A stretch of DNA of 64,000 nucleotides from Candidatus Rifleibacteriota bacterium (GTDB taxonomy: Bacteria; Muiribacteriota; Ozemobacteria; Ozemobacterales; Ozemobacteraceae): contig JADFZL010000002.1 of NCBI GenBank assembly GCA_015232575.1, positions 124,001 to 188,000 of the forward strand, in the 5' to 3' direction. The translations under genes and the position numbers were made by a program. The notes beneath the pieces were generated by a model that did not search any database, had not been told where the DNA came from, and saw nothing but the letters and a program-made list of their open reading frames with translations. Within the stretch, counting starts at the first letter, position 1; every line of letters starts with the position of its first letter. Shown here in pieces: positions 18,028 through 26,582 of the stretch.

Positions 18028-18873
18028 CTATTTTATCCAGATCGGAGTTTTTCCGCTGCACAAGACCTGCTGGTCCAATCCATTTGTCCGGCTGATCATT
18101 ATCTGATTTCCTGATTCGAAACAAATCCATTTGTCATCAGGCGAAACAGCTGGATACAAGCCAACTATCAGAGGCCGCCTGGACAATCTGTTTGTGGTGT
18201 TCATAAACTCAATTTCACTTCGTCCATATTTATCTGTAATGTACGCAATATGTTTTCCATCACTTGCAAAAACTGGAAAAGATTCATTTGTTTGAGGGGT
18301 GTTTGTAATGTTCATAATTCCCTGTGCTTTTGTAGAAATCAGGAAAAGGTCGGTGGTTCCGTTTTCCATAAGCGCAGTTGCAGCAATCCAATTGTCGTCT
18401 GGAGACCAGTTTGCAGAGACGATTCTTCTTTCAGACATTTTGACAAATATTTTTTGCTTAATGCTGAAAACCATCAGAGGCGATTTTTCGTCAGACAATG
18501 TAAAAAGAAAAAAGTTTCCACTGTTTGAGAATCCATGGAAAAGGCCACCATCCATAAGTTTCTGGCATTTTTTATGGCTTGGTTTCAGAAAGAACATTTC
18601 TGAATTCAATGAAGATGTTCTATTGGTAATGCCAATCAAACCAAGCTTTCCATGAGCTTTTGGCAGGACAGGGTTCGAAAAATATGGAGATAATCGTCTT
18701 TTGCCGGTGCCATCAGGGTTTATAACTGCCAGAAATGATTTTCCAGGCTCAAGAGTTTCGATATAAAGTATTCTGCCTGGAAGCTTAGCTGCATAGGCAT
18801 TTGAAACAGCTAGAAGGAAAATTAAAACTATCGTAACAACGGGAAAACAATTTGAAAAATTTGCATATCTCAC
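18028..18873 (-). CDS. Secreted TolB-like beta-propeller (PD40 repeats)
   Basis: About 281 residues from a GTG at 18873. This start has an AAGGAAG site (18883-18889) nine bases upstream and yields a classical signal peptide (RYANFSNCFPVVTIVLIFLL then AVSNAYA). The longest frame begins at 18921 but would start inside the terminator hairpin of the previous gene, so it is rejected. The mature part has WD40-like/TolB repeats: SANWSPDDNWIAATALM, FPVFASDGKHIAYITD, YPAVSPDDKWICFESG. TolB-type propellers bind Pal or other envelope proteins. No Pal, TolA or TolQ gene is adjacent, so a true TolB role is unproven. Confidence 0.8.
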   Translation of the reverse strand: MRYANFSNCFPVVTIVLIFLLAVSNAYAAKLPGRILYIETLEPGKSFLAVINPDGTGKRRLSPYFSNPVLPKAHGKLGLIGITNRTSSLNSEMFFLKPSHKKCQKLMDGGLFHGFSNSGNFFLFTLSDEKSPLMVFSIKQKIFVKMSERRIVSANWSPDDNWIAATALMENGTTDLFLISTKAQGIMNITNTPQTNESFPVFASDGKHIAYITDKYGRSEIEFMNTTNRLSRRPLIVGLYPAVSPDDKWICFESGNQIMISRTNGLDQQVLCSGKTPIWIK

Positions 18874-18901
18874 AATCAATGTCTTCCTTAGGAATAAAAT
18901 T

Positions 18902-18928
18902 AAAAAGGACGGGAATTTCACCCGTCCT
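18902..18928 (-). terminator. Rho-independent terminator after the LysM gene
   Basis: A perfect 8-bp stem (AGGACGGG at 18906-18913 pairing with CCCGTCCT at 18921-18928) with a 7-base loop. Read on the minus strand it is followed by TTTTTAATTTT. It lies 36 bases downstream of the Thr-rich LysM gene's stop and directly upstream of the TolB-like gene, whose real start is therefore probably downstream of it. Confidence 0.8.
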
Positions 18929-18964
18929 GAGTATAACTCAAAGAATTATAAAAATTCCAGTTTT

Positions 18965-21157
18965 TTATTGAATTGTTGGAAAAAGTGCCTGAAGCGGAAT
19001 AAATTGTATTACCTTTTCCTGATTCACCTGAATAACTTTTTCATAATCTTTCACTTCTTTTATCAGTTTTGTTATCTCTGCTGCATTTTCAGGTTTGGGA
19101 TTTGCTTTCAGTTCTGCAAGTCTTGCTGAAGATGCTGTAAGTGATGGTGTTGTCTGGTCTATTACTCCCTGCGCAACCTGAGCTTTCATCTGGGCAATTT
19201 TGAATATTTCTGAGAATTTGGTAAATGCCTCTGACAATCTTTTCTTGTGTTGTTCAACCTTTTGGGCTGCTTCCTCAATTGTTGGCTGCCAGAAAGTCCA
19301 TTTGTTTTTGGTTACTCTATCTTCAACTACTGCTTTCTCATATTCTTTCTGAGCTTCAAGCAGAGATTGCTCAAGGGTGTAAAGGCAATATGGCCCCTGA
19401 ACTTCCAGGAAAGGAGCGAGCGGTGAAGAGTGAGTGTGTCTCTCTATTGGAAGGAGCGGAATTGCGTTTCGTATTGCATCGGAGTAAGTAGATTGAGGAA
19501 AAGCAAGCAGGTCAGCAACGCCTAATTCAGTAATAGCGGCCGTATAGTTTGCCTGTGCAGCTGTGGACGGTGCCTGAGTTCCCGTTCCGGTGCTAACGCC
19601 GGTTCCTGTGTTGGTTACTATGGCCGTAAATGTCAGAACGGCAGTGTCGCTAGGAGCCTGTGTCGAAGTTCCGGTGCTGGAACCAGTTCCTGTGTTGGTT
19701 ACTATGGCAGTAAAAGTAAGTACCGCAGTTCCGGTAGGAGCTTGTGCTGAAGTTCCGGTGCCTGGCAACACAAAACTGGCAGGAACAAGAGTAAGCGAGT
19801 TGCCTATCAATTCCCATCTGTAACCTTCCGGAGGATTAAGGGCCATCCAGTCTTCGTGTGTAAGGATATTGCGTTTGATCATTTCATCTACAACCTGAGG
19901 AGTGAAAGATGGAACGGTTCCACCTACAGGAGCGATCTGAATTATCAGTTCATTGACAGCTTTCTGCAGGAAATCGCGTTTTTCTCCAATGGGCATGTTT
20001 TTAATAATTACTGTGCCTGTATTTGTGCTGGTTGAGGTTCCTGTTACTGTGTTTGCACTAGTTGATGTTGGCGCCTGTGCTCCGGTGCTTGTTGAGGTAG
20101 AGGTGCCTGTGTATGTCAGGAGATTGGTGTAAGTGTTTGTCATGAAGCTTGTGTATGTATTTGTAAGAACATTAGTAGCTGTCAGAGCAGCAGTATAAGT
20201 CATCGTCTGAGTAGCTGTCATGAGGTTTGTATAAGTAACAGTCAGAGCATTTGTAAAGGTGTTTGTCAGAACATTTGTGCTTGTAAGTACATTTGTATAT
20301 GTCTGGTAGCCGGTTGCTGTACCGGTTGCTATGTTTGTATAGGTGCTTGTAAGAACGTTTGTATAAGTTTCAATAGGTGCTTGTGTCGCTGTTGTTGTGC
20401 TGGTGGTGGTGTTTTTATCGTCTTTGAAAATGTTTACAATTGCCGCGATAAGCTGAGAAAGGCTCTGAAGAAGAGCTGAGTCAGTTGTTCCACCGGCGTT
20501 GTATATTGGGTTTCCAGTGCTGTCAAAACCAATAGGAGTCTGGGGGGTGGTATTTGCTGTCGTTCCATTGCTGTAAATAGGGCGCCCCTGACCGTCATAT
20601 CCAATTATTTGTGTTGTTGGAGTTGTAGTAGGGATGTTCGAAGCGGTATTTCCTGAAGTGGGGGTTGTATTCCAGGTTGACCAGCCGCTATTGTTTGGAA
20701 CGGTTGTTGGATTGGTCGTTGGAATTTCCGGGGACATGGCAGAAGTACCCTGTGGCTGTGTAGGAAGCGGTGCAGAAGCAGCAGCAGTATCTGAAGGTAT
20801 ATCAAAAGTCCAACCGACCTGTATGAGATTCGGGTTGCTGACTAGTGATGGATAGCGACTTTTATTTGCTTCAATGATTTTATTGTATTTGGAACCATCG
20901 CCGAAATATTTCTGGGCAATTTTCCACAAAGTATCTCCAGAGACTACTTTATGTGTTTTACCTGAAGACGAATCAGGTGATTGAGCCAGAAGCGGGAGAT
21001 TGACCGGCTGCCCAGTATTCACCTGAGGAGCCTGAGTATTTGGTGTCGTCGGAACCATCTGAACATTTCCAACGCCAGTTTCTTCAAATGGAGTTCTTGC
21101 TTCAGCTATAAGCGGCGTCAATAGAACAATCAAAACAAATATTCTGAACAATTTCAT
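18965..21157 (-). CDS. Secreted LysM protein with long Thr-rich repeat region
   Basis: A protein of 730 residues with a signal peptide (MKLFRIFVLIVLLTPLIAEA). One LysM domain at about 69-121 (VVSGDTLWKIAQKYFGDGSK) should bind peptidoglycan. Then comes a Pro/Thr/Asn-rich stretch, a degenerate repeat region (about 261-382) of units like YTNVLTST and TNTYTN, and two copies of a 28-residue unit containing TAVLTFTAIVTNTGTG (about 475-530). A Lys/Glu-rich coiled-coil segment (about 590-715) ends the protein. The ATG at 21157 is preceded by GGGAGG at ideal spacing. The Thr-rich region may be a glycosylated or extended stalk; that is inference. It has its own terminator and probably its own promoter. 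Confidence 0.82.
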   Translation of the reverse strand: MKLFRIFVLIVLLTPLIAEARTPFEETGVGNVQMVPTTPNTQAPQVNTGQPVNLPLLAQSPDSSSGKTHKVVSGDTLWKIAQKYFGDGSKYNKIIEANKSRYPSLVSNPNLIQVGWTFDIPSDTAAASAPLPTQPQGTSAMSPEIPTTNPTTVPNNSGWSTWNTTPTSGNTASNIPTTTPTTQIIGYDGQGRPIYSNGTTANTTPQTPIGFDSTGNPIYNAGGTTDSALLQSLSQLIAAIVNIFKDDKNTTTSTTTATQAPIETYTNVLTSTYTNIATGTATGYQTYTNVLTSTNVLTNTFTNALTVTYTNLMTATQTMTYTAALTATNVLTNTYTSFMTNTYTNLLTYTGTSTSTSTGAQAPTSTSANTVTGTSTSTNTGTVIIKNMPIGEKRDFLQKAVNELIIQIAPVGGTVPSFTPQVVDEMIKRNILTHEDWMALNPPEGYRWELIGNSLTLVPASFVLPGTGTSAQAPTGTAVLTFTAIVTNTGTGSSTGTSTQAPSDTAVLTFTAIVTNTGTGVSTGTGTQAPSTAAQANYTAAITELGVADLLAFPQSTYSDAIRNAIPLLPIERHTHSSPLAPFLEVQGPYCLYTLEQSLLEAQKEYEKAVVEDRVTKNKWTFWQPTIEEAAQKVEQHKKRLSEAFTKFSEIFKIAQMKAQVAQGVIDQTTPSLTASSARLAELKANPKPENAAEITKLIKEVKDYEKVIQVNQEKVIQFIPLQALFPTIQ
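20012..20375 (-). repeat. Degenerate Thr/Asn-codon repeat inside LysM gene
   Basis: About 360 bp of short imperfect repeats, each coding for a variant of Tyr-Thr-Asn-x-Leu-Thr-x-Thr. Units vary in order and sequence, so the tract looks old and drifting rather than a recent expansion. It could still vary in length between strains by slippage or recombination, changing the stalk length of the surface protein. Confidence 0.65.
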
Positions 21158-21194
21158 AGGCTACCTCCCAGCGAGTTTACATTCCTACTATAGA

Positions 21195-21200
21195 ATTATA
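21195..21200 (-). promoter_or_regulatory. Possible -10 box for the LysM gene
   Basis: A perfect TATAAT on the minus strand lies 38-43 bases upstream of the LysM start. No good -35 hexamer is seen 16-18 bases before it (only GAAACT). The placement suits a monocistronic LysM transcript. Confidence 0.35.
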
Positions 21201-21221
21201 CCTTATATACAAGAAAAAGTT

Positions 21222-22352
21222 TCACTTATTTGGATTTTTTTCCAAAGAATTTTTATATATCGCTTCTGTGCGAAGTACAAATCTGTCCAGGGTAAAGTTT
21301 TTTTCTACAGATATTCTTGCCTGTTTGCCTAAATTATATTTTAACGGAGAATCGTTGAAAAGTCCAGTGAGGCTTTTGAAGAGACTTTGCGAGTCGGCAG
21401 GCGGAATAAGTAATCCATTTTCTCCGTTGATAATTATTTCAGGAATTACACCAACCGTTGTTGCAATAACAGGCTTTCCTGTTGCCATGAATTCGAGGGT
21501 CACTCTCGAATTGGCTTCGGATGCGATTGATGATACAACGCCAATGTCAATTCCATTGATTGCTTCTTCAAGGTTTTCAACGTAACCGGGGCATCGGATA
21601 TTTTCTTCTATTCCGAAATATCGAGCTTTATCTTTGAGCCATGAAAAAGTTCTCTGGCTCTCGTATCCCATGAAAACTGCAAGGAATTTGTACTTATTCT
21701 TTTTTAGCATTCCCAAGGCTTCAAGAGTGTATTCATGACCCTTTACAGGGTCAAGTCTTGCAACCATTCCTATTATTACAGTATTGCTGTCAGCGCCATA
21801 CTCTGAACGGAATCTTTTCTGTTTATTCAGATCTGGTTTGAATTTTTCAGTGTCAATGGCACCATATACAACATCAATTTTTTCCTGAGGCATGTCAAGC
21901 AACTGAGTACACAATTTTTTATGAAGCATGCTGCTGACAATCAGCCTGTCAGTCCAGGTGTGGTGTACATACCTGTTTATAAAATGTCCCTTCGGCGGAT
22001 CAATGTCAGTGCGGCTGCGGATAACTATTGTTTCAGGTGAATATTTTCTGGCCATCATTCCGGCCATCCAGGCGCCTTCATTAATATGACTCGAGAGTAT
22101 GTCCGGCTTAAACGAGGTGAGAACCTTTTTGAATTTTTTCAACGAATGTATGTACAACATCGGGTTTCTGTGGTTTAATCTGATACTGTCGTCACAGTTT
22201 ATTCCAAGTTCGGAAGCCTTTTTGAAGGGTTTGCCGGGTTCGGTCAGAAGAAGGACCTCGTGCCCTCTATCTATGAGAAGTTTACACAACGTGACACAAT
22301 AATCTGAAGCTCCGCTCCAGTTGGGGGAATTCAAAACCTGCAGAATTTTCAT
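21222..22352 (-). CDS. GT4-family glycosyltransferase
   Basis: A protein of 376 residues with the two-domain GT-B pattern. The N-terminal domain starts MKILQVLNSPNWSGASDYC (glycine-rich acceptor loop) and the C-terminal domain has IIGMVARLDPVKGHEYTLEA and the E-x7-E-type motif around SSIASEANSRVTLEFMATGK, typical of retaining GT4 enzymes. It probably adds a sugar to lipopolysaccharide or another envelope glycan. Its start overlaps the stop of the upstream GT2 gene by four bases, so the two are translationally coupled. Donor and acceptor cannot be told from the sequence. Confidence 0.88.
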   Translation of the reverse strand: MKILQVLNSPNWSGASDYCVTLCKLLIDRGHEVLLLTEPGKPFKKASELGINCDDSIRLNHRNPMLYIHSLKKFKKVLTSFKPDILSSHINEGAWMAGMMARKYSPETIVIRSRTDIDPPKGHFINRYVHHTWTDRLIVSSMLHKKLCTQLLDMPQEKIDVVYGAIDTEKFKPDLNKQKRFRSEYGADSNTVIIGMVARLDPVKGHEYTLEALGMLKKNKYKFLAVFMGYESQRTFSWLKDKARYFGIEENIRCPGYVENLEEAINGIDIGVVSSIASEANSRVTLEFMATGKPVIATTVGVIPEIIINGENGLLIPPADSQSLFKSLTGLFNDSPLKYNLGKQARISVEKNFTLDRFVLRTEAIYKNSLEKNPNK

Positions 22353-23131
22353 TTGTGATATTTTCTTTCTGACAATTCAAGATACTTAAGATAGGAAAAG
22401 GAATTGGAAAAGACATCGCCTGCTGCTGCAGCAAAACCCTGCCATCCATCAAGAAAACCGCGTTTTATGATATATCTTCTGAAAAATCTGGAAGCAGGTT
22501 TCAATAAAAGATAAAAAATTCCACTGAAGAAATTACGGGGAATGTTTTCTGATTCCCAGAAACTAGCCTGGAAAGATGTGTAAAAGTCAAGTTTTTTAAT
22601 ATATGTGGAAACATCAGGGTAAGGATGATGTTCAAAGTGATTATTTATTTTCCCGATTTTTCCGTCAACTTTAAGAGATTCATGAACGTGTCTATTGGGG
22701 AAATTCGCTTTCCCGTTGCGGAAAAGCCTTGTCTGAAAGTCGGGGTACATGCTTCCGTGGTGGAGCGGTTGTCCAAAATAATAATTCAGTCTTGGAATTT
22801 TGAATGCGGAATATTCATTTGGTTTATTGCCAGCGAGCATTTCCTTTATTTCTAACCAAAGCTTTTCGGGAATTATTTCATCAGGGTCAAGGTAAAAAAT
22901 CCAATCAGTTGAAAGATTAGAAAATCCAAAACTTTTATTTATGTTCAGGTTCGCATTATTTGGGCGCGAAAAAATTCTTAAATTTGTGAATTTTCGGGCA
23001 ATTTCCATGGTTTTATCATGAGATTCGCAATCAACCAGCACAACCTGATCTGCTGGCAACGCCGATTTTAGAGCCGCCTCAATATTCTTTTCTTCATTGT
23101 AGGCAATAATTGAAATGCCTATTGTTTCCAT
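22349..23131 (-). CDS. GT2-family glycosyltransferase (WaaE/KdtX-like)
   Basis: A protein of 260 residues with a GT-A fold: an opening ISIIAYNEEKNIEAALKSA strand-helix, VVLVDCESHDKT, and FYLDPDE carrying the metal-binding acidic motif. The later block FPNRHVHESLKVDG is typical of WaaE/KdtX-type lipopolysaccharide core glucosyltransferases. It is the first gene of a two-gene glycosylation operon with the GT4 gene. The product is probably cytoplasmic and membrane-associated. Confidence 0.87.
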   Translation of the reverse strand: METIGISIIAYNEEKNIEAALKSALPADQVVLVDCESHDKTMEIARKFTNLRIFSRPNNANLNINKSFGFSNLSTDWIFYLDPDEIIPEKLWLEIKEMLAGNKPNEYSAFKIPRLNYYFGQPLHHGSMYPDFQTRLFRNGKANFPNRHVHESLKVDGKIGKINNHFEHHPYPDVSTYIKKLDFYTSFQASFWESENIPRNFFSGIFYLLLKPASRFFRRYIIKRGFLDGWQGFAAAAGDVFSNSFSYLKYLELSERKYHK

Positions 23132-23240
23132 AATATTTTCCTGATATCAAACTTACTCTGCTGAAGATTAACACTTAAACGAGACTTTTTTCAAGAAAAT
23201 TTTCTTTTCCAAAAATAGTTGGAACTTTTTTGCATATTTG

Positions 23241-23270
23241 TTGTCAAACGCAATTGATAATATCTAATAA
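23241..23270 (+). promoter_or_regulatory. Possible sigma-70 promoter of ABC exporter operon
   Basis: TTGTCA at 23241-23246 and TAATAA at 23265-23270, spaced 18 bases, lie 31 bases before the GTG start at 23301. The surrounding divergent intergenic region (23132-23300) is AT-rich, so a chance match is possible. Confidence 0.35.
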
Positions 23271-23300
23271 TCAATAATATTTTTTTCAGGAGGATGCGGC

Positions 23301-24266
23301 GTGATTGAGGTGAAAAATGTCACCAAGCTTTATGGAAACTACAGAGCCGTGGATAATATTTCCTTTACTGTTGAAAAAGGCGAGGTAATTGGCCTTTTAG
23401 GACCTAATGGTGCTGGAAAAACAACCACGATGAGAATTTTAACCTGCTTCATACCGGCAACGTCCGGTGATGTAAAAGTTGCAGGTTATGATGTTTTTGA
23501 AGACTCGATAGAAGTCAGGCGCAGGGTAGGTTATCTGCCTGAAACTCCGCCTCTCTATCCCGAGATGACAGTTTCTGCATATCTGAATTTTATTTCTGAC
23601 ATCAGAGAAGTACCGTACAGCAGAAAACGCCAGAGAATCAGTGATGTTATTGAGCGGACGGGTCTCGCAGACCATTATACCCGCGTGATATCAACACTTT
23701 CAAAGGGATATCGTCAGAGAGTCGGTCTTGCACAGGCATTGCTGCATGACCCGGAAGTCCTTATTCTGGACGAGCCCACCGTTGGACTGGATCCGAACCA
23801 GATTATTGAAGTTCGCGGAGTTATTCAGAACCTGTCAAAAGACCATACTGTCATATTGTCAACTCACATTCTGTCAGAAGTGAAAGTTACCTGTAAAAGA
23901 GTAGTAATCATACACGAAGGCAGAATTGCAAAAATAGACACAGTTGAGAACCTTGAAAAACAGGGTCACGATGCAAATACTTATGTGATTGTACTGAAGC
24001 CTTCTTCCCTTGACTGGAAATCTTCTGTTGAGCTTGTACCAGACATCAGAATAGACTCTGAGGAAGTAATGGGGGACAGAGTGCGTTTCATTCTGCATGC
24101 TTCTCAACCTTCTTTTGAGCACTTCTTCAATGCAGTTGTTGAGAAAAAGCACATTTTCACTGAAATATCTCCGGTAAGAGCATCACTTGAAGAAGTTTTC
24201 CTCAAGTTGACCCGTGGCGACGAAGGCCAGGCGTCATTGAAGGAAGAAAGGAAGGTTGCAGCATGA
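23301..24266 (+). CDS. ABC transporter ATP-binding protein (GldA-like)
   Basis: A protein of 321 residues with Walker A LLGPNGAGKTTT, the ABC signature LSKGYRQRVGLAQALLHDP, Walker B VLILDEPTVGLDP and the switch His in STHILSEV. The C-terminal 90 residues are the extra domain typical of DrrA/GldA-type exporters. The start is GTG with AGGAGG at 23288-23293. It drives the permease encoded next and overlaps that gene by four bases. Together with GldF- and GldG-like proteins it forms a widespread ABC export or gliding-type complex whose substrate is not known in most bacteria. Confidence 0.92.
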   Translation: MIEVKNVTKLYGNYRAVDNISFTVEKGEVIGLLGPNGAGKTTTMRILTCFIPATSGDVKVAGYDVFEDSIEVRRRVGYLPETPPLYPEMTVSAYLNFISDIREVPYSRKRQRISDVIERTGLADHYTRVISTLSKGYRQRVGLAQALLHDPEVLILDEPTVGLDPNQIIEVRGVIQNLSKDHTVILSTHILSEVKVTCKRVVIIHEGRIAKIDTVENLEKQGHDANTYVIVLKPSSLDWKSSVELVPDIRIDSEEVMGDRVRFILHASQPSFEHFFNAVVEKKHIFTEISPVRASLEEVFLKLTRGDEGQASLKEERKVAA

Positions 24267-24973
24267 AAATACTGGCTATTTTGAAAAAAGAACTTCAGAT
24301 ATATTTCTTTTCTCCAATTGCATATATCGTTTTTTCATCTTTTCTATTCATACTTGGTTACCTTTTTACTGTTGGTCTTCTGGCAAGTAAAATGGCAACT
24401 CTTCAGCCGCTTCTTGGTAACGCAGGTTTTATTCTTCTTCTTGTTTCGCCTGTACTGACCATGAGGCTGATAAGCGAAGAGCGCCGTTCAAACAGTATTG
24501 AGCTGCTTCTGACTTCGCCAATATCGGCTGTTGAAGTCGTTATCGGAAAGTTCCTGGGATGTTTTTTCATTTATCTTGTTCTGATTTTCTTCACACTGCA
24601 GTATCCGCTGATTCTTTCACATTATTCTCAGAACCTTGATCTGGGACCCATTTACAGCGGCTATATCGGCTTGATTCTTTTGTGTGCTTCATACGTATCA
24701 GTTGGACTTTTTGCAAGTGCGTTGACACAGAATCAGATTATTGCAGCTATGCTCAGCTACGGCGGATTACTGATATTCTGGATCTTCGGATTCATGAAAT
24801 ATGCTTTTGATAACCAGTTTGGGGAATTAATGTCTAAATTGTCATTGCTTGACAGATATCAGGAATTTCTCAAAGGTGTTGTGGATTCGGGGAATGTAAT
24901 CTTTTTTGTGGTTTTCACAATTCTGTGGCTGTTTCTTGCTACAAGAGTCCTCGAATCTGAGCGCTGGAGGTAA
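24263..24973 (+). CDS. ABC-2 permease (GldF-like)
   Basis: A protein of 236 residues with six predicted membrane helices (for example IAYIVFSSFLFILGYLFTVG and FFVVFTILWLFLATRVL). The motif LTMRLISEERRSNSIELLLTSP is characteristic of ABC-2 type permeases of the GldF/NosY type. It is the membrane partner of the upstream ATPase, with start and stop overlapping by four bases. The next gene starts 6 bases later. Confidence 0.9.
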   Translation: MKILAILKKELQIYFFSPIAYIVFSSFLFILGYLFTVGLLASKMATLQPLLGNAGFILLLVSPVLTMRLISEERRSNSIELLLTSPISAVEVVIGKFLGCFFIYLVLIFFTLQYPLILSHYSQNLDLGPIYSGYIGLILLCASYVSVGLFASALTQNQIIAAMLSYGGLLIFWIFGFMKYAFDNQFGELMSKLSLLDRYQEFLKGVVDSGNVIFFVVFTILWLFLATRVLESERWR

Positions 24974-24979
24974 TCAGTT

Positions 24980-26578
24980 ATGAATAATAAACGTATAGAA
25001 TCAGGATTTTTTGCAGTTTCAATTCTTCTTCTCGGCCTGGTAACAATTCTTGCTTCAGGAATTTACTGGGTTATGTATCCGAGCCGCACCGAGATTACCC
25101 AATGGATACTAATTGCGGGTGCCTCACTTATTTTCCTTGGTTTCCTTGTTCAGCCGAAACTCATTATTGATATTGTTACGAGCAGAAGAACCCTGTTGTG
25201 GATAAACGACGCTTTTCTTGTTCTGGCAATTGTCGGAATTGGAATTTTGCTTGGAATAATAGCAGCAAGACGTCATTATCGATACGATTTTACCAAAGAT
25301 GCACTGTTCTCTGTTTCCGATAAGACAAAGAAAGTATTGGGTGCCATGAAAAAGGAAGTCAAGATAACAGCGTTCTTCCCGAAGGGTTCTGTTGAAGGAT
25401 CTCTTGTTGATGATCTTCTTTCTGAATACAAGAGATATACTGATGCAGACAAGTTTCAATACAAGATTATTGATCCATTCAGAGATCCTATAACTGCCAA
25501 GGCGATGAATATCAATAACCCGGGAACCGTTGTTGTACAATGTGAAACAAATCGCAAAGATATTTTTCCCAATGAGCTGTTTCAGCAGACAAGCCGATAC
25601 ATGCCCAATGAATCACCAAAATTCCAGGGTGAACAGGCTGTTACCTCAGCAATTTTGAATGTTACGTCAGGTTCGAAAAGAAAAGTTATGTTTGTCACGG
25701 GGCATGAAGAACCGCGTCTTTCTTCATACAACGCGCAGGGCCTGGCTGGAATTCAGCAGTATCTTGTTAAGGAAAATTATGAAGTCGGTGAAGTTTCCCT
25801 GATGGAGGCTATTCCTACTGATACAGCAGTTCTTGCGATAATTTCCCCGAAAAAAGCTTTTCACGCTAACGAGATCAATGCATTAAACAAGTATATTAAA
25901 GATAGTAAAAAGAGCCTTTTTGTGGCGCTTGATCCTGACAGCAAAGTTGACGAACTTGATGCCTTTCTTGTGGAAAATTTCGGTGTAGTTGCCAACAGGG
26001 AAATAATAATTAATCCGTCTGGAATCGGAAATGATCCATCGCTTGTTGTACCTTCCTATGAACAGCATCAGATTGTAAAAGTGCAGATGGAAGCAAAATC
26101 AGGCGTTCTCATGCAGCTCTGCCGATCTTTTTCCTTCGAGAAAAAAGATCCGTGGCAAATTACGCCTATCTTGAAAACATCAGCTGAATCTTATGCAAAG
26201 CGTGATTTGAACGAAGTAATGGCCGGAAACATACAGTTCAACCAGGGAAGAGATGCACGTGGTCCTCTTAATGTTGGTCTTGCTGTTGAAGGCAGTGGTG
26301 CGGCTTCCGGAACAAAGATCGTAATGCTTGGAGATGCTGATTTCGCCTCGAATAAACTTCTTCAGGTTCAGGGAAACTCTGATCTGATTGTAAATTCGAT
26401 CAACTGGCTTGCTGGTCAGGAAGAACTTATTTCAATCGGCCCGAAGTCTCTTGAATTTGGAACAGTAACGCTCGACAAAGACCAGGGAAATTTAATACTG
26501 ATTCTCACCATGGTAGTTTCGCCACTTGTAATCTTTTTGCTTGGCGGATCTGTCTGGTGGATGCGCAGGAGGGTATAG
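24980..26578 (+). CDS. GldG-like ABC auxiliary protein
   Basis: A protein of 532 residues with three N-terminal membrane helices (about 10-30, 38-58 and 75-95), a large extracytoplasmic part and one C-terminal helix (LILILTMVVSPLVIFLLGG) followed by basic residues. Motifs of the GldG/Intraflagellar-transport-like domain are visible: FSVSDKTKKVL, KRKVMFVTGHEEPRL and IVMLGDADFASNKLL. Such proteins always accompany this ABC type and are thought to act as periplasmic accessory subunits. It lies tightly between permease and DUF4340 genes. Confidence 0.88.
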   Translation: MNNKRIESGFFAVSILLLGLVTILASGIYWVMYPSRTEITQWILIAGASLIFLGFLVQPKLIIDIVTSRRTLLWINDAFLVLAIVGIGILLGIIAARRHYRYDFTKDALFSVSDKTKKVLGAMKKEVKITAFFPKGSVEGSLVDDLLSEYKRYTDADKFQYKIIDPFRDPITAKAMNINNPGTVVVQCETNRKDIFPNELFQQTSRYMPNESPKFQGEQAVTSAILNVTSGSKRKVMFVTGHEEPRLSSYNAQGLAGIQQYLVKENYEVGEVSLMEAIPTDTAVLAIISPKKAFHANEINALNKYIKDSKKSLFVALDPDSKVDELDAFLVENFGVVANREIIINPSGIGNDPSLVVPSYEQHQIVKVQMEAKSGVLMQLCRSFSFEKKDPWQITPILKTSAESYAKRDLNEVMAGNIQFNQGRDARGPLNVGLAVEGSGAASGTKIVMLGDADFASNKLLQVQGNSDLIVNSINWLAGQEELISIGPKSLEFGTVTLDKDQGNLILILTMVVSPLVIFLLGGSVWWMRRRV

Positions 26579-26582
26579 AAAC

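Noticed and set aside
18965-21157. Long reading frames on the plus strand across the Thr-rich gene
   Set aside because: They overlap the repeat-rich coding region, have no ribosome sites and are explained by its biased codon composition.
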